NCBI RefSeq assembly: GCF_003990185.1
Contig: NZ_RZHF01000028.1
Span: 124,134-188,133, forward strand
Origin: Vreelandella nanhaiensis
Lineage (GTDB): Bacteria > Pseudomonadota > Gammaproteobacteria > Pseudomonadales > Halomonadaceae
Direction: 5' to 3'
DNA: 64,000 nt
In this document: positions 20,489 through 32,488 of the stretch, in pieces
Position numbering within the stretch: position 1 is the first letter of the stretch
How the letters are laid out: each line of letters begins with the position of its first letter
Translations under genes and position numbers: made by a program
The notes under the pieces: generated by a model
Databases searched by the model: none
What the model was told of the DNA's origin: nothing
What the model saw: the letters and a program-made list of their open reading frames with translations, nothing else

Positions 20489-21943
20489 TTAGAGCAACGC
20501 GTCGAGCTTGGCTTTCAGTACGCCGTTAACCTGTTGCGGGTTAGCGGTTCCCCGTGAGGCTTTCATGACCTGGCCCACAAAGTAGCCAATCATCTTGCCG
20601 CGCTTGTCCGGCTCTGCATCGCGGTACTGTGCCACCTGGGCCGGGCTTTCGGCGATGGCCTGATCAATCATCGCTTCAATGGCACCGGTATCAGTTACCT
20701 GCTTGAGGCCTTTAGTTTCAATGATCTCGTCGGCATTTTCGCCCTGGCCGTTCCACAGCGCCTGGAAGACCTGCTTTGCCGCCTTGCCGTTGATAGTGTC
20801 ATCCAGCACCCGGCTTAACAGCTCACCCAGCTGACGCGCCGAGATGGGGCTGTTGGTGATGCTCAGATTCTCGCGGTTAAGAGCGCCGGAAAGCTCGCCC
20901 TGTACCCAGTTGGCGGCCTGTTTAGCATCGCCACATACGTGATGCACTTCCTCGAAGAACTCGGCCATTTCGCGGCTTGCTGACAGTACGCTGGCATCGT
21001 AAGCGGAAAGGCCCAGCTCGCTCTGGAAGCGCTCACGTTTATCAGCAGGAAGTTCAGGCAGCTGGCTGCGCAGGTGGTCAAGATACGCCTCATCAAGAAC
21101 CACGGGCAGCAGGTCCGGGCAGGGGAAGTAACGATAGTCGTTGGCTTCTTCCTTTGTGCGCATGCTCCGGGTTTCATCGCGCTCCGGGTCAAACAGGCGC
21201 GTCTCCTGAACCACCGTACCGCCATCTTCAATCAGCTCGATTTGACGCTCAACTTCAAAGGCAATGGCGCGCTCGACAAAACGGAACGAGTTAACGTTCT
21301 TGATTTCAGCTCGAGTGCCAAACGCTTCCTGCCCTTTGGGGCGCACTGAGACGTTGACGTCGCAGCGCATGGAGCCTTCGGCCATATTGCCATCTGAAAT
21401 ACCCAGATAGGTAACGATCGAGTGGATCGCCTTGAGGTACGCGGCCGCTTCCTTGGCATTACGCATATCCGGCTCGGAAACGATTTCAAGAAGCGGCGTG
21501 CCTGCGCGGTTCAGGTCGATGCCGGTCATGCCCATGAAATCTTCGTGCAGCGACTTGCCAGCGTCTTCTTCCAGGTGAGCGTGGTGGATACGAATGCGCT
21601 TGCTGGTGCCATCTTCAAGCGTAATTTCCACCTCGCCTGGGCCGACGATGGGATGATACATCTGGCTGGTTTGATAGCCCTTGGGCAGGTCCGCGTAGAA
21701 GTAGTTCTTACGGTCAAATACCGATACTTCTGCAATATCGGAATGAACCGCCAAGCCAAACTGCACGGCCATGGCCACGGCCTGCTCGTTGAGTACGGGC
21801 AATGTGCCAGGAAGGCCTAAATCAACGGCACACGCCTGGGTGTTGGGCTCTGCACCAAACGCGGTGGAGGCGCCGGAAAAAATCTTGGAGCGGGTCGCGA
21901 GCTGAACGTGGACTTCAAGCCCAATTACGGTTTCCCATTGCAT
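20489..21943 (-). CDS. gatB: Glutamyl/aspartyl-tRNA amidotransferase subunit B
   Basis: GatB activates Glu-tRNA(Gln) or Asp-tRNA(Asn) by phosphorylation and receives ammonia from GatA. The product has 484 residues. The N-terminal GatB domain shows [28 protein letters not shown] and EIVSEPDMR. The C-terminal YqeY-like tail domain includes [12 protein letters not shown]. It is the last gene of gatC-gatA-gatB, and its ATG overlaps the gatA stop (TAATG). Which tRNA is used depends on whether the genome has GlnRS and AsnRS, which the window cannot show. Confidence 0.97.
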   Translation of the reverse strand: MQWETVIGLEVHVQLATRSKIFSGASTAFGAEPNTQACAVDLGLPGTLPVLNEQAVAMAVQFGLAVHSDIAEVSVFDRKNYFYADLPKGYQTSQMYHPIVGPGEVEITLEDGTSKRIRIHHAHLEEDAGKSLHEDFMGMTGIDLNRAGTPLLEIVSEPDMRNAKEAAAYLKAIHSIVTYLGISDGNMAEGSMRCDVNVSVRPKGQEAFGTRAEIKNVNSFRFVERAIAFEVERQIELIEDGGTVVQETRLFDPERDETRSMRTKEEANDYRYFPCPDLLPVVLDEAYLDHLRSQLPELPADKRERFQSELGLSAYDASVLSASREMAEFFEEVHHVCGDAKQAANWVQGELSGALNRENLSITNSPISARQLGELLSRVLDDTINGKAAKQVFQALWNGQGENADEIIETKGLKQVTDTGAIEAMIDQAIAESPAQVAQYRDAEPDKRGKMIGYFVGQVMKASRGTANPQQVNGVLKAKLDALL

Positions 21944-23403
21944 TAGGCGTTCTCCTCGGCGATGGCGGGAAGTTGAAGATGCCAGTCCGTTGCTTGCTGA
22001 TACTGATGCGCCACATTAAGAAGCTGCGCTTCGGCAAAGTGAGTGCCCAGAATCTGCAGCCCGATCGGGCGGCCGCCTGCTAAGCCAGCCGGTACGCTGA
22101 TGCCGGGGATGCCCGCCAGGTTGACGGCGATGGTATAGATATCTTGCAGATACATGGATACGGGGTCTTTTTTTGCGCCCAGGTCAAAAGCGGGCGTAGG
22201 CGCCGCCGGGCCCATCAGTACGTCAACCTCTTCAAAAGCGTCGAGGAAGTCCTGGCGAATCAGGCGGCGTACTTTTTGCGCCTTGGTGTAGTAGGCATCA
22301 AAAAAGCCTTCCGAAAGCGTATGCGTGCCAATCAGAATACGCCGTTTGACCTCCTCACCGAAACCTTCTGCACGGCTGCGCTTATAAAGATCCATCAGAT
22401 CGACCGGGTCCTGACAGCGATGACCAAAGCGCACGCCGTCGAACCGTGACAGATTGGAGGATGCCTCGGCCGGCGCAATGACGTAGTAGGCCGGAATCGC
22501 GTAGTGAGTGTGTGGCAGGCTCACTTCGCGCACGGTCGCGCCCATGGACTCATACACTTTCACCGCATCGCGTACGGATTTTTCCACTTCAGGCGCTAGC
22601 CCGTCGCCAAAATACTCTTTTGGCAGGCCAATTTTCAAACCCGAGAGGGGCGCGTTCAGGCTTTCCGTGTAATCTGGCACGCCACGGGCAACGCTAGTGG
22701 AGTCGCGCACATCGTGTCCGGCAATCACGTTCATGAGATGCGCGCAGTCTTCGGCGCTGCGCGCCATGGGGCCTGCCTGGTCAAGGCTTGAGGCGTAGGC
22801 AATCATACCGTAACGCGAAACGCGCCCGTAGGTAGGCTTCAAACCGGTAATACCGCAAAACGCGGCCGGCTGACGGATCGAGCCGCCCGTGTCGGTACCC
22901 ATGGCAGCAGGGGCCAGGCCAGCGGCCACTGCCGCAGCACTGCCGCCGGAGCTGCCGCCTGGTACCGCTTTCAGGTCCCAAGGATTTTTAACCGCGCCGT
23001 AATGGCTGTTTTCATTGGAGGAGCCCATGGCGAACTCATCCATATTGGTCTTACCCAGGCTGATGGTGCCCGCTGCACTCAGCTTTTCCACTACCGTAGC
23101 ATTGTAAGGGGCGATGAAGTTATCCAGCATTTTGGAGCCGCAGCTGGTTTTTACATCGCGGGTACAAAAAATATCTTTCAGGGCGAGCGGGATGCCGGTA
23201 AGTAAGCCGGTATCTCCGGCCGCGCGCGCTTTATCGGCCGCTTCTGCCTGATTAAGTGCCTGCTCGCCGGTCACGGTAATAAAACTATTGAGCGTGCCGT
23301 CGGCTTTCTCAATTTTTCGCAAATAGTGCGAGGTCAGCTCGCGGCTGGAAAACTCGCCACTTTTTAGGGAGGCCGCAAGTTGCGTTAAGGTTTTATCATG
23401 CAT
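21943..23403 (-). CDS. gatA: Glutamyl/aspartyl-tRNA amidotransferase subunit A
   Basis: GatA is the amidase that frees ammonia from glutamine for the amidotransferase. The product has 486 residues of the amidase-signature family. The catalytic Lys is at about residue 76 in PLALKDIFC, and the Ser-Ser pair lies in [14 protein letters not shown] near residues 150-175. [16 protein letters not shown] is also present. The C-terminal segment ends with the usual PIGLQILG. It lies 80 bases after gatC and overlaps gatB by one base. Confidence 0.97.
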   Translation of the reverse strand: MHDKTLTQLAASLKSGEFSSRELTSHYLRKIEKADGTLNSFITVTGEQALNQAEAADKARAAGDTGLLTGIPLALKDIFCTRDVKTSCGSKMLDNFIAPYNATVVEKLSAAGTISLGKTNMDEFAMGSSNENSHYGAVKNPWDLKAVPGGSSGGSAAAVAAGLAPAAMGTDTGGSIRQPAAFCGITGLKPTYGRVSRYGMIAYASSLDQAGPMARSAEDCAHLMNVIAGHDVRDSTSVARGVPDYTESLNAPLSGLKIGLPKEYFGDGLAPEVEKSVRDAVKVYESMGATVREVSLPHTHYAIPAYYVIAPAEASSNLSRFDGVRFGHRCQDPVDLMDLYKRSRAEGFGEEVKRRILIGTHTLSEGFFDAYYTKAQKVRRLIRQDFLDAFEEVDVLMGPAAPTPAFDLGAKKDPVSMYLQDIYTIAVNLAGIPGISVPAGLAGGRPIGLQILGTHFAEAQLLNVAHQYQQATDWHLQLPAIAEENA

Positions 23404-23483
23404 AACCCAAATGCTCCGATTGGGAACGAAAGAAAAATATGAAAACAGCGGCTTGGAAACCCTGGGAATGTTTGTTGAACCTG

Positions 23484-23771
23484 TTATTCAACAACGCGGG
23501 GAACCAGATACAAGCCGTTTTCCACAGCCGGAGCACAGCGCTGAAACGTATCGCGCTGGTTGGTTTCCGTTACTTCGTCTGCACGCAGACGCTGGGTGGC
23601 GTCCAAAGGATGGGCGAGCGGTGAAACGCCTTCTGTATCAATGCTTTGGAGCTGATCGACCATGTCCAGAATGCGGCTTAGATCGTCTACAAAGCCTCTG
23701 GCTTGGTCATCGCTGACGGCGAGTCGGGCCAGGTGCGCTGCCCGGCGCACATGAGATTCTTCAAGCGCCAT
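23484..23771 (-). CDS. gatC: Glutamyl/aspartyl-tRNA amidotransferase subunit C
   Basis: GatC is the small belt-like subunit that holds GatA and GatB together. The product has 95 residues, with [13 protein letters not shown], a helix ending [11 protein letters not shown], and the C-terminal extended part [19 protein letters not shown]. The ATG at 23771 is preceded by GAGGAAA. The frame is open 22 codons further upstream without family similarity. A terminator-like hairpin lies in the leader at 23840-23865. Confidence 0.95.
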   Translation of the reverse strand: MALEESHVRRAAHLARLAVSDDQARGFVDDLSRILDMVDQLQSIDTEGVSPLAHPLDATQRLRADEVTETNQRDTFQRCAPAVENGLYLVPRVVE

Positions 23772-23839
23772 GATCGAAATTTCCTCGCTAAAACGTGATG
23801 GAACATATCCCGCATTGTGCGGTATACAGTCAGTCATCG

Positions 23840-23865
23840 AAAAAAACGTCTTATGTATCAGACGT
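23840..23865 (-). promoter_or_regulatory. Terminator-like hairpin in the gatC leader
   Basis: Read on the minus strand, ACGTCT and AGACGT form a 6-base-pair stem with an 8-base loop, followed by an unbroken run of T. It lies about 70 bases before gatC. It could be an attenuator of gatCAB, or simply stop antisense transcription coming from mreB. The stem is short, so the strength is doubtful. Confidence 0.4.
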
Positions 23866-23991
23866 GGAAAATAGCCGCAAAAGGTACCACATTTTGGCCT
23901 CCACGGGCAGTATTCAGAGCGACTCGTGCTTGCTGCCAGGGGGTTGCGGTGATACCGTTTGCATCCGCACAGGGTTCCCGGTCTGCACTAG

Positions 23992-25041
<1,050 letters not shown>

Positions 25042-25065
25042 TTTGTAGCGGTTTATCGCGGGGGA

Positions 25066-26007
25066 TTGCCTATTAAACCGCTATTTTCACACGGGTCGCT
25101 GCCGGGCTACCGGTTGTTTTTCTGCGTGCTGGCGGCAAGTGCACTAATGTTTGTCGACCACCGGTTTACACGCATGGAAGACGTGCGCGCTCAAATGACA
25201 ATGGTTGTTGCGCCTATTCAATGGGTCGTTAGCGTGCCTAGCGATCTGTTGAATTGGGGAGCACTCGCGCTGTCTGACCAACAGGCGCTGGTCGATGAAA
25301 ACCGTCGACTGCGCGAACAAATTCTTACGCTGTCTCATCGTGGGCAGCGCATGGCGAACCTGACCGCTGAAAATGCCGAGCTGCGTGATTTGCTGAAAGC
25401 AGCTGAACGGCGCCAGATTCCTTACATTACCGCTGAACTGCTCTCTCTGGATAATGACCCGTTTAGCCATCAAATGGTGGTCGACCGTGGGCATCGTAAC
25501 GGGGCGTATGTGGGGCAACCGGTAATTGATGCATCAGGCCTGGTGGGACAGGTAACCGCCGTGTCAGCGTACTCCAGTCGTGTACTGCTGCTCGCCGATG
25601 CAAGTCACGCCCTTCCCGTACAGGTTAACCGTAACGGCCTGCGCTTTATTGTGCAGGGCGCCGGACGTTATGGCAGCGTTAACGTGCTGCACGTGCCTGA
25701 CACGGCAGATATCAGGGAAGGCGATCTGCTAACCACATCCGGTCTTGCCGGGCGCTTCCCTCCGGGCTATCCCGTGGCCCGGGTGACTGAGGTCTATCAC
25801 GACCCCGGGCAGCCGTTTGCGCGGGTAACGGCCGAACCTACTGCCCAGCTCCAGCGTGCCCGTCATTTCCTGCTGCTATTTCCGCCGCCGCGTGAAGAAG
25901 TGGACGACTCTATCTGGGATGAGTCCATGGCCATTTCAGCAAAAGCGATGCACGCCGCCCAGCGGCTCGCCCCGGTAGAGCCACCTGACGCTGAGGAGGA
26001 TCGCTGA
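25066..26007 (+). CDS. mreC: Rod shape-determining protein MreC
   Basis: MreC is a bitopic inner-membrane protein that links MreB to the periplasmic wall synthases. The product has 313 residues: a short cytoplasmic N terminus, a membrane segment at about residues 14-28, a coiled coil around 70-105 and the beta-rich MreC domain with GQPVIDASGLVGQV and TSGLAGRFPPGYPVA. The start appears to be TTG at 25066 after GGGGGA. It gives MPIKPLFSHG, which resembles the E. coli N terminus MKPIFSRG. The stop overlaps the mreD ATG by one base. Confidence 0.95.
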   Translation: MPIKPLFSHGSLPGYRLFFCVLAASALMFVDHRFTRMEDVRAQMTMVVAPIQWVVSVPSDLLNWGALALSDQQALVDENRRLREQILTLSHRGQRMANLTAENAELRDLLKAAERRQIPYITAELLSLDNDPFSHQMVVDRGHRNGAYVGQPVIDASGLVGQVTAVSAYSSRVLLLADASHALPVQVNRNGLRFIVQGAGRYGSVNVLHVPDTADIREGDLLTTSGLAGRFPPGYPVARVTEVYHDPGQPFARVTAEPTAQLQRARHFLLLFPPPREEVDDSIWDESMAISAKAMHAAQRLAPVEPPDAEEDR

Positions 26008-26495
26008 TGGCCCGTGTTCCCGTAATACCGCTGGTAGTGGTGTGGTTTAGCCTGGTTTTGGCGCTCTGCCTGCAAGTAATGCCTCTGGCTGAAGGGTGGC
26101 AGGTATTTCGTCCGGAATGGATCGGACTAATGCTGATTTACTGGTGCATGCGTGCGCCTGATCGCGTGGGCGTCTTTCATGCCTTTGTGCTCGGGGTATT
26201 GCTGGATTTGATAGAGGGTACATCGCTTGGGCAGCATGCACTGACTCTGTCGCTGTTAGCCTTTCTGTGTGCCTTGGTGTACCCGCGTTTTCGAGCCTAC
26301 TCGCTTGTCCAACAATCGGTGCTGGTACTGGTACTGCTTGGCTTGGTACAGCTGGTCGAGCAGTGGCTGCGCACGTTAACTGGCGAGTTTTCGATACACC
26401 TCTCCTTTTTGATACCGTCATTAATCAGCGCTTTTTTATGGCCGTGGCTGGCGACCATGTTTAAAGCGCTGGAAAGACGCTTGCTTGGGTCTTGA
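26007..26495 (+). CDS. mreD: Rod shape-determining protein MreD
   Basis: MreD is the integral membrane partner of MreC. The product has 162 residues with about five hydrophobic segments and the conserved RPEWIGLMLIYWCMRAPDRVG and FVLGVLLDLIEGTSLGQHA regions near residues 35-75. It overlaps mreC and maf by single bases (TGATG), indicating coupled translation. GAGGA near the end of mreC serves as its ribosome site. Confidence 0.95.
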   Translation: MARVPVIPLVVVWFSLVLALCLQVMPLAEGWQVFRPEWIGLMLIYWCMRAPDRVGVFHAFVLGVLLDLIEGTSLGQHALTLSLLAFLCALVYPRFRAYSLVQQSVLVLVLLGLVQLVEQWLRTLTGEFSIHLSFLIPSLISAFLWPWLATMFKALERRLLGS

Positions 26496-27103
26496 TGATG
26501 GAAAACGGCTCTTTACCCGTGCTTTGCCTGGCGTCAGCATCACCCCGGCGGCGAGATTTACTGGCTTCTATTGGTGTTACGGCCAGTATCCTGCCAAGCC
26601 ATGTCGATGAAACACCGACGCCGGGCGAAGCGGCCAGCGCCTATGTAGAGCGTCTGGCGGTTGCTAAGGCAACCGCCGCCATGTCCAAAACGTCGTTACC
26701 CACACTGGGGTCTGATACCGCGGTAGTGGTAGATGGCGCTATATTAGGTAAGCCCGCTGATGCGCAAGAGGGGGCAGCCATGTTGAAACGTCTTTCCGGC
26801 AGGGCGCATCAAGTAATGACCGCAGTTGCCGTGACCGGGCCGCAAGGTGTGCTGTGCAGCATTGTGACAACTGATGTCATAATGCGTGAGATCTCCGCGC
26901 AGGAAATCGCTGACTATTGGCTGACTGGCGAGCCTGAGGATAAGGCGGGCGGGTACGCAATTCAGGGGCTGGCCGCCATTTTTGTAAAAGAGATCAAGGG
27001 AAGCCACTCCGCTGTGGTTGGCCTGCCGCTTTATGAAACGGCGCAGTTACTGCAACAACAGGGGGTGCCTATCTGGATGGGGCACTATTGCTCGCACACC
27101 TAG
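26495..27103 (+). CDS. maf: Maf family nucleotide pyrophosphatase
   Basis: Maf proteins hydrolyse non-canonical or modified nucleoside triphosphates. The copy next to mreBCD and rng corresponds by position to E. coli YhdE, a dTTP/UTP pyrophosphatase. That specificity is inferred from position, not measured. The product has 202 residues, with the Maf motif LASASPRRRDLLASIG near the start, SDTAVVVDGAILGKPAD and GYAIQGLAAIFVKEIKGS. The ATG at 26495 overlaps the mreD stop. TTG at 26492 and ATG at 26498 are possible alternatives that change only one residue. Confidence 0.93.
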   Translation: MMENGSLPVLCLASASPRRRDLLASIGVTASILPSHVDETPTPGEAASAYVERLAVAKATAAMSKTSLPTLGSDTAVVVDGAILGKPADAQEGAAMLKRLSGRAHQVMTAVAVTGPQGVLCSIVTTDVIMREISAQEIADYWLTGEPEDKAGGYAIQGLAAIFVKEIKGSHSAVVGLPLYETAQLLQQQGVPIWMGHYCSHT

Positions 27104-27162
27104 TCGACGTCTCACTGCCTGCATGAGCGGCGTGGAATACGTGAACCAAGAAGGAATTTTGC

Positions 27163-28626
27163 ATGAGCGGTGAAGTCCTCATCAATTTGACGCCAATGGA
27201 AACCCGCGTTGCGCTCGTCGAAAATGGCGTTTTACAAGAGGCGCTTATTGAGCGTTCTCGGCGGCGTGGAATTGTAGGCAATATCTACAAAGGCAGAGTG
27301 GTTCGCGTGTTGCCTGGTATGCAGGCTGCCTTTGTTGATATTGGCCTTGAACGCGCTGCGTTCATACACGCCCACGAGGTCATGCCTTCGGGTACGCCAA
27401 GTGATGAGCAGCAAACCATTGGGCAGCTGCTTCACGAGGGGCAGTCGCTGGTGGTTCAGGTCACCAAGGATCCAATCGGTACTAAAGGGGCGCGTCTTAC
27501 CACTCATCTTTCGATTCCTTCACGCTACCTGGTATATATGCCGGACTCACCGCATCATGGTGTGTCACAGCGTATTGAAGATGAGGGGGAGCGCGAGCGT
27601 CTGAAAACGCTGCTGGATAGCAGTATTGCCGAGCAAACTCTCGAGGTTAGCGGTGGGTTTATTGTGCGTACGGCAGCAGAGGGCGTTGGCGATGAGGAGC
27701 TTGCTGGCGATATGCACTTTTTGCTGCGCATATGGCGCAAGGTGGCTGAGCGGAAAATAACCGCCGCGCCGCCCAGTGTCATCTATGATGATCTGCCGCT
27801 TTTCATGCGCACCCTGCGAGATGTCATGCGTGACGATATCGAAAAAGTACGTATCGATTCTCGCGAAAACTTCATCAAGCTGGTCGAGTTTGCCGAAGAG
27901 TTCATGCCCTACGCGGTAGATAGAATCGAGTATTATCCTGGCGAGCGGCCCATCTTTGATCTTTACAGTGTTGAAGATGAAATCCAGAAGGCACTAGGGC
28001 GTAAAGTCCAACTTAAGTCAGGCGGGTACCTGGTGATTGATCCCACCGAAGCGATGACCACCATCGATGTTAATACCGGTGGCTATGTCGGACATCGCAA
28101 TCTTGAAGAGACCATTTTCAAGACCAATCTGGAGGCGGCCACCGCCATCGCCCGTCAGCTACGGTTACGCAACCTTGGTGGTATCATCATTATCGATTTT
28201 ATCGATATGATTGAAGTGGAGCATCAGCGCCAAGTGCTGCGTGTGCTTGAGAAAGCCTTGGAGCGTGATCACGCCAAAACCAAGTGTACCGGCGTTACCG
28301 AGCTTGGCCTGGTGCAGCTGACTCGCAAACGAACCCGTGAGAGCCTTGAACAAACGCTTTGCGAAGCGTGTTCCACCTGCGGCGGGCGCGGAACGCTGAA
28401 AACGCCTGAAACCGTCTGCTATGAGATTTTTCGCGAGATACTGCGTGAAGAGCGCGCCTATAGCCCGGAAACCTATATGGTACTTGCTTCTCAGCCGGTG
28501 GTTGACCGGCTTCTTGATGAAGAGTCGGCCGCCGTGGCTGACCTGGAAACGTTTATCAATAAAACCATTCGTTTTCAGGTAGAGCAGCACTACTCGCAAG
28601 AGCAGTACGATATTGTGTTGATGTAA
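27163..28626 (+). CDS. rng: Ribonuclease G
   Basis: RNase G matures the 5' end of 16S rRNA and cleaves some mRNAs. The product has 487 residues (E. coli 489). It starts with the RNase E/G N-terminal region LINLTPMETRVALVENG, an S1-like domain with GNIYKGRVVRVLPGMQAAFVDIG (residues 38-60), the catalytic region TTIDVNTGGYVG and IIIDFIDM (metal-binding Asp residues), and the zinc-link CEACSTCGGRG near residue 405. It lacks the long scaffold tail of RNase E. It is preceded by AAGGAATT and lies 59 bases after maf. Confidence 0.97.
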   Translation: MSGEVLINLTPMETRVALVENGVLQEALIERSRRRGIVGNIYKGRVVRVLPGMQAAFVDIGLERAAFIHAHEVMPSGTPSDEQQTIGQLLHEGQSLVVQVTKDPIGTKGARLTTHLSIPSRYLVYMPDSPHHGVSQRIEDEGERERLKTLLDSSIAEQTLEVSGGFIVRTAAEGVGDEELAGDMHFLLRIWRKVAERKITAAPPSVIYDDLPLFMRTLRDVMRDDIEKVRIDSRENFIKLVEFAEEFMPYAVDRIEYYPGERPIFDLYSVEDEIQKALGRKVQLKSGGYLVIDPTEAMTTIDVNTGGYVGHRNLEETIFKTNLEAATAIARQLRLRNLGGIIIIDFIDMIEVEHQRQVLRVLEKALERDHAKTKCTGVTELGLVQLTRKRTRESLEQTLCEACSTCGGRGTLKTPETVCYEIFREILREERAYSPETYMVLASQPVVDRLLDEESAAVADLETFINKTIRFQVEQHYSQEQYDIVLM

Positions 28627-28630
28627 CCCC

Positions 28631-31600
28631 ATGATCATCCGCTCGCTGACACGTTGGGGCTTTCTTCTGCTGGCCTGTATTCTGGGCTTCCTTGCCGTTG
28701 CTACTCTGCTTTTAAGACTTGTGTGTAGCCAGGTAGATGCGTTCACGCCGAGGATTGAGGCTTGGCTGGAAGAGCAGGTGGGCGTGCCGGTACAGATTGA
28801 AGTTCTTTCGCTATCTATGGCGCGTAGTGAGCTTATCCTCGAACTTGAAGGCCTTACGGCTGACATGCCGGACGGGCAGCGGCTATTTTCACTGGACCAG
28901 GCCGAGCTTCGTCTGGATGTACTGGCTTCCTTAGGTAACTTCCTGCCCATTTTCAGCGATGTCAGGTTACACCAAACCGAATTTCACCTATACCAGGGGC
29001 CAGAAGGCGAATGGCAGTGGCCGGATCCTGCTCGCTTGCCGCTTTATATGGCCCCTGAGCCTGAGGTCGACCTGGCAAGCATTGACGCCTGGACGGAATG
29101 GTTGCTGCGCCAGCGTATCTGGATCGATGATACCCGGCTCGTACTGCATGGCCAACAGGACAATGTAACACTCTATGCTAAAACGCTGCTGCTAACCGGG
29201 AATGAGCAGGGCGCTTATCTACAAGGGGCGGTGAATGTTCTTGAGGCGCGCCCTGAGCAGGAAGAGACAGTGTTGCCAGCGGCCCAGCTGTTGGCAGAAA
29301 TGCAACCTGGGCGCCGCGGTTTCGAGGATTTTTCGGCCACCTTGAAACTCGAAATGCAGTTTGATCAGTTGCTCAAGCTGGCTGACATGTTTCGTCCGGA
29401 ACACGTTCCTTTTCTGGAGCAAGCCGGCGGCAATGCCCGGCTATGGGGACGCTGGTATGGGGGCAAGCTTCAGGAGTCGCGGCTGGCCGTTGACGTTCCT
29501 CAATTAGTGCTGCGCCAAGACATCCAGTACGCGGTGCTGCGCAATATTGAAGCGCACGGGGAGTGGCAGCGCGATGGTGAAGGTGGCGAGGCTTGGCTGA
29601 GTGGCGATGCGCAAAGCGTCGAGTGGGCAGAGCCTGAAGGTACGGTTGAAGGACCCGCTTTGCCGCGTCACTGGTATCTTTCCCACCAGCCCGGGCGATG
29701 GGAGGTGCGTACCAGTGCGTTTGAACTGGCCTCACTCACGGCCTGGCGTGACTATATCTTTCTTCCTGAATCGGTTACTCGCGTATTGCAGACGCTGGCA
29801 CCTCGTGGGCGGGTGCGAGGGCTACGTCTAGGCCAGCATGAAGGCCGTTGGGGAGTGGATGCTGCCTTAACCGATGTTGAGGTCTCGCCCTGGGAGCAGG
29901 CGCCGGGCGGCGGGCCACTGGATGCCTGGGTGCAAGCAAGGGATTTTCGCGGTCGAGTAACGTTCAGCAGTGCAGGCGATAGCACGCTCTATTTTCCTGA
30001 TCTGTTCACGGCGCCCATGCAGCTCCAGCAGGCAGAAGGGGTCGTGGAGTGGGTCTACGATGGTCCCAGAACGATGATAAGTGGCCGCCAGCTCAATGTG
30101 GCTTGGGATGGTGCTCAGGTAAGTGGCGGCTTTGGGCTAATTGCAAGCGACTATACGGGCCATTTTGGGCTGGATATCGACTTTGTTAATGTGGATGCAT
30201 TGGAGCGGCCCTTGGCGCAGTGGCTGCCTCTGAAGGCGTTTGATGAAGAGCTGCGTACCTGGTTACTTGATGACATTGGCGGCCAGGTCCCCAACGGCTC
30301 ATTAAAGCTCAGCATGCCGCTTGGCGATGGTGTTACAGCTGATGACATATCGGCAACGCTGGCGCTGGCAATTACCCAGGGGCACCTGCCAATTGCACCA
30401 GGTTGGCCACGGCTTGAAGAGGTAGAGGGGCGCCTGAAATGGCAAAATAAGGTACTCGAGGCGCAGATTGATCATGCGCAAAGCCATGGGGTTACGGCTT
30501 CCCAGGGTGAATTGGTCATGCAGGATGAAACACTTAACGTGGCAGGCGACCTGCATAGCGATGGGGATTCGTTAATTGCATTTCTGCAGGCGATGCCGGA
30601 TATCGATATGAGTCTTCTTGATAATCTGCAGGCGGAAGGTCAGGTGAAAGGCGCTCTCAACCTGTCACTACCTCTGGAGGCGCCTGAAGCGCTGCAGCTG
30701 GAAATCAATGCGACTCCAGATTTCACACGCATCGTTTATACGCCGCTGGATCTTGCCTTGCAAGCCGTCAAAGGACAGCTGACCTGGCAACAGTACGCTG
30801 ACAGCATGGCGCTGATAGGCGAGGTCGACGGCCGGTTATTGGGGGGCGCGATCAACGCAAAAATGCATACCCAGCGCGAAGGAGTTGCTTTAAAGGGTCA
30901 GGCTCAGATCGCTTCCCTGTTGCCCCTGGCAGGCATATCGGCTGCCCAAGGTAGTCAGGTGCTTGATGGGGAGCTGCAGTGGCAGGGGCGATTGACACTT
31001 GAGCCCACGTCTTCCTTATCTCTGGAAAGCCGCTTGCTGGGTGTGAGGAGCCACTTGCCTGAACCGTTTGCCAAAGCGGTCGGACAGCCATGGCCCTGGA
31101 CGCTTAACGCCAATTTTGAAAATGGCCAGGTGGAAAGCCGTCTGGCAGATATTGCCCACTTGCGCCTGCTTAATCGCCCACAGGCGTTGGCTGGCAGCCT
31201 ACGGTTGGCAGGGGCTGAAGTAAGTTCGCCTGAATGGCCTTCACAGCCTGGGTTTAATATTGAAGCAGGCCTGCCGCGTATTGATCCAATGGCGTGGCAG
31301 CAGGCCCTAGGCCCTCTATTTACTGGCGAAGCAGGCGTGCAAGAAGGCGCGAAGGAGGGGCATGCGCCGCTGAATATTACGCTTAATACGGATTGCCTTG
31401 TCTATCAGCAAACGTGTGCTGGCGCGCTAGGGCTTGATGGTAGTGTGCACAACGGAGCAACGAGCGCTACCGTGCAGGGTGATCTGGTAACCGGGCGTTT
31501 CCAGTATCAGCCTGAATCCCGCTATCCGCTGGATATTGCCATAGAGCAGTTGGCATTGGATCAGTTATTGGCACTATCTAGTACTGATAATGGCGAAGAA

Positions 31601-32488
31601 GCCGCTTTACCTGATTCATGGCTACATGAAGTAAATACGCACCAGGCGGCGCCAGCGGCGATTCCCGATTGGCTTGCCAACGTGCCCGATGGGCGCCTAA
31701 GGCTTGCAGAAATAGGCATGGGCGCGCGTCGTCTTGGTCCGTTGTCGGCCTATTGGCAAACAGATGAGCAGCGTTTTTCGTTGTCGCCGGTTGGGCTTAC
31801 CTTGGGTCAACTCTCCGCGCGTGGTGAACTCTATTGGGAAGGCGATGCCTCACATAGTCGTACCCGCGCGAATATCTCGGTTCAAGGTGGAGATGTGGGT
31901 ACTGCGCTTGAGCGCTTGGACCAGCCGGTCGCATTACGCAGTCGCCAGACCGATGCGTCTGCCAAATTGAGCTGGGCAGGTGCGCCCTGGCAGTTTGATT
32001 TGAGCCAGGCTGAGGGTGAGATTGGTGTTGATGTCCGCGATGGGCGTTTTGTCACGCTGGAATCGGCGCCGGTACGTCTGGTAGGGTTACTAAATTTCGA
32101 CAATATTCTACGCCGCCTGCGCCTGGATTTTTCCGATATGACAGGCCAGGGAACTGCCTATGACAGGGTCTATGGTTCGGCGGATGTCGCTAATGGCCAG
32201 CTTACCCTGCGTGGCCCATTGCAAATTGAAGCGCCTGCCGCCAATTTGACCTTAACGGGCAGCGTTGACCTGCTTCGTCAAGAGTTGGATCAGCGCCTTG
32301 GTGTCGTGCTGCCTGTCACGCAAAGCCTGCCCATTGCAGCCGTGGCGGTAGGCGCGCCTATCGTAGGCGGTGCACTGTTTATTGCCGATCAGCTATTTGG
32401 TGATGCGCTGGATCGTGCAACGACTATCCATTATCGCGTGCGAGGTCCTTGGACGTCGCCGCAGGTTACCTTAGAAGGCCCCCAATGA
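28631..32488 (+). CDS. yhdP: AsmA-like phospholipid transport protein YhdP
   Basis: YhdP is one of the AsmA-like proteins that, with TamB and YdbH in E. coli, carry phospholipids from the inner to the outer membrane. The product has 1285 residues. There is an N-terminal membrane anchor at about residues 10-30, then a very long beta-rich periplasmic region (DUF3971 and AsmA-type C-terminal region). The conserved closing segment [17 protein letters not shown] and the [19 protein letters not shown] stretch match the TIGR02099 family. It starts four bases after the rng stop and overlaps tldD by four bases (ATGA). Confidence 0.93.
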   Translation: MIIRSLTRWGFLLLACILGFLAVATLLLRLVCSQVDAFTPRIEAWLEEQVGVPVQIEVLSLSMARSELILELEGLTADMPDGQRLFSLDQAELRLDVLASLGNFLPIFSDVRLHQTEFHLYQGPEGEWQWPDPARLPLYMAPEPEVDLASIDAWTEWLLRQRIWIDDTRLVLHGQQDNVTLYAKTLLLTGNEQGAYLQGAVNVLEARPEQEETVLPAAQLLAEMQPGRRGFEDFSATLKLEMQFDQLLKLADMFRPEHVPFLEQAGGNARLWGRWYGGKLQESRLAVDVPQLVLRQDIQYAVLRNIEAHGEWQRDGEGGEAWLSGDAQSVEWAEPEGTVEGPALPRHWYLSHQPGRWEVRTSAFELASLTAWRDYIFLPESVTRVLQTLAPRGRVRGLRLGQHEGRWGVDAALTDVEVSPWEQAPGGGPLDAWVQARDFRGRVTFSSAGDSTLYFPDLFTAPMQLQQAEGVVEWVYDGPRTMISGRQLNVAWDGAQVSGGFGLIASDYTGHFGLDIDFVNVDALERPLAQWLPLKAFDEELRTWLLDDIGGQVPNGSLKLSMPLGDGVTADDISATLALAITQGHLPIAPGWPRLEEVEGRLKWQNKVLEAQIDHAQSHGVTASQGELVMQDETLNVAGDLHSDGDSLIAFLQAMPDIDMSLLDNLQAEGQVKGALNLSLPLEAPEALQLEINATPDFTRIVYTPLDLALQAVKGQLTWQQYADSMALIGEVDGRLLGGAINAKMHTQREGVALKGQAQIASLLPLAGISAAQGSQVLDGELQWQGRLTLEPTSSLSLESRLLGVRSHLPEPFAKAVGQPWPWTLNANFENGQVESRLADIAHLRLLNRPQALAGSLRLAGAEVSSPEWPSQPGFNIEAGLPRIDPMAWQQALGPLFTGEAGVQEGAKEGHAPLNITLNTDCLVYQQTCAGALGLDGSVHNGATSATVQGDLVTGRFQYQPESRYPLDIAIEQLALDQLLALSSTDNGEEAALPDSWLHEVNTHQAAPAAIPDWLANVPDGRLRLAEIGMGARRLGPLSAYWQTDEQRFSLSPVGLTLGQLSARGELYWEGDASHSRTRANISVQGGDVGTALERLDQPVALRSRQTDASAKLSWAGAPWQFDLSQAEGEIGVDVRDGRFVTLESAPVRLVGLLNFDNILRRLRLDFSDMTGQGTAYDRVYGSADVANGQLTLRGPLQIEAPAANLTLTGSVDLLRQELDQRLGVVLPVTQSLPIAAVAVGAPIVGGALFIADQLFGDALDRATTIHYRVRGPWTSPQVTLEGPQ

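Noticed and set aside
28165-28950. Open frame of 261 codons on the minus strand across rng and yhdP
   Set aside because: It is antisense to two conserved genes, with low-complexity Ser/Arg content typical of shadow frames.
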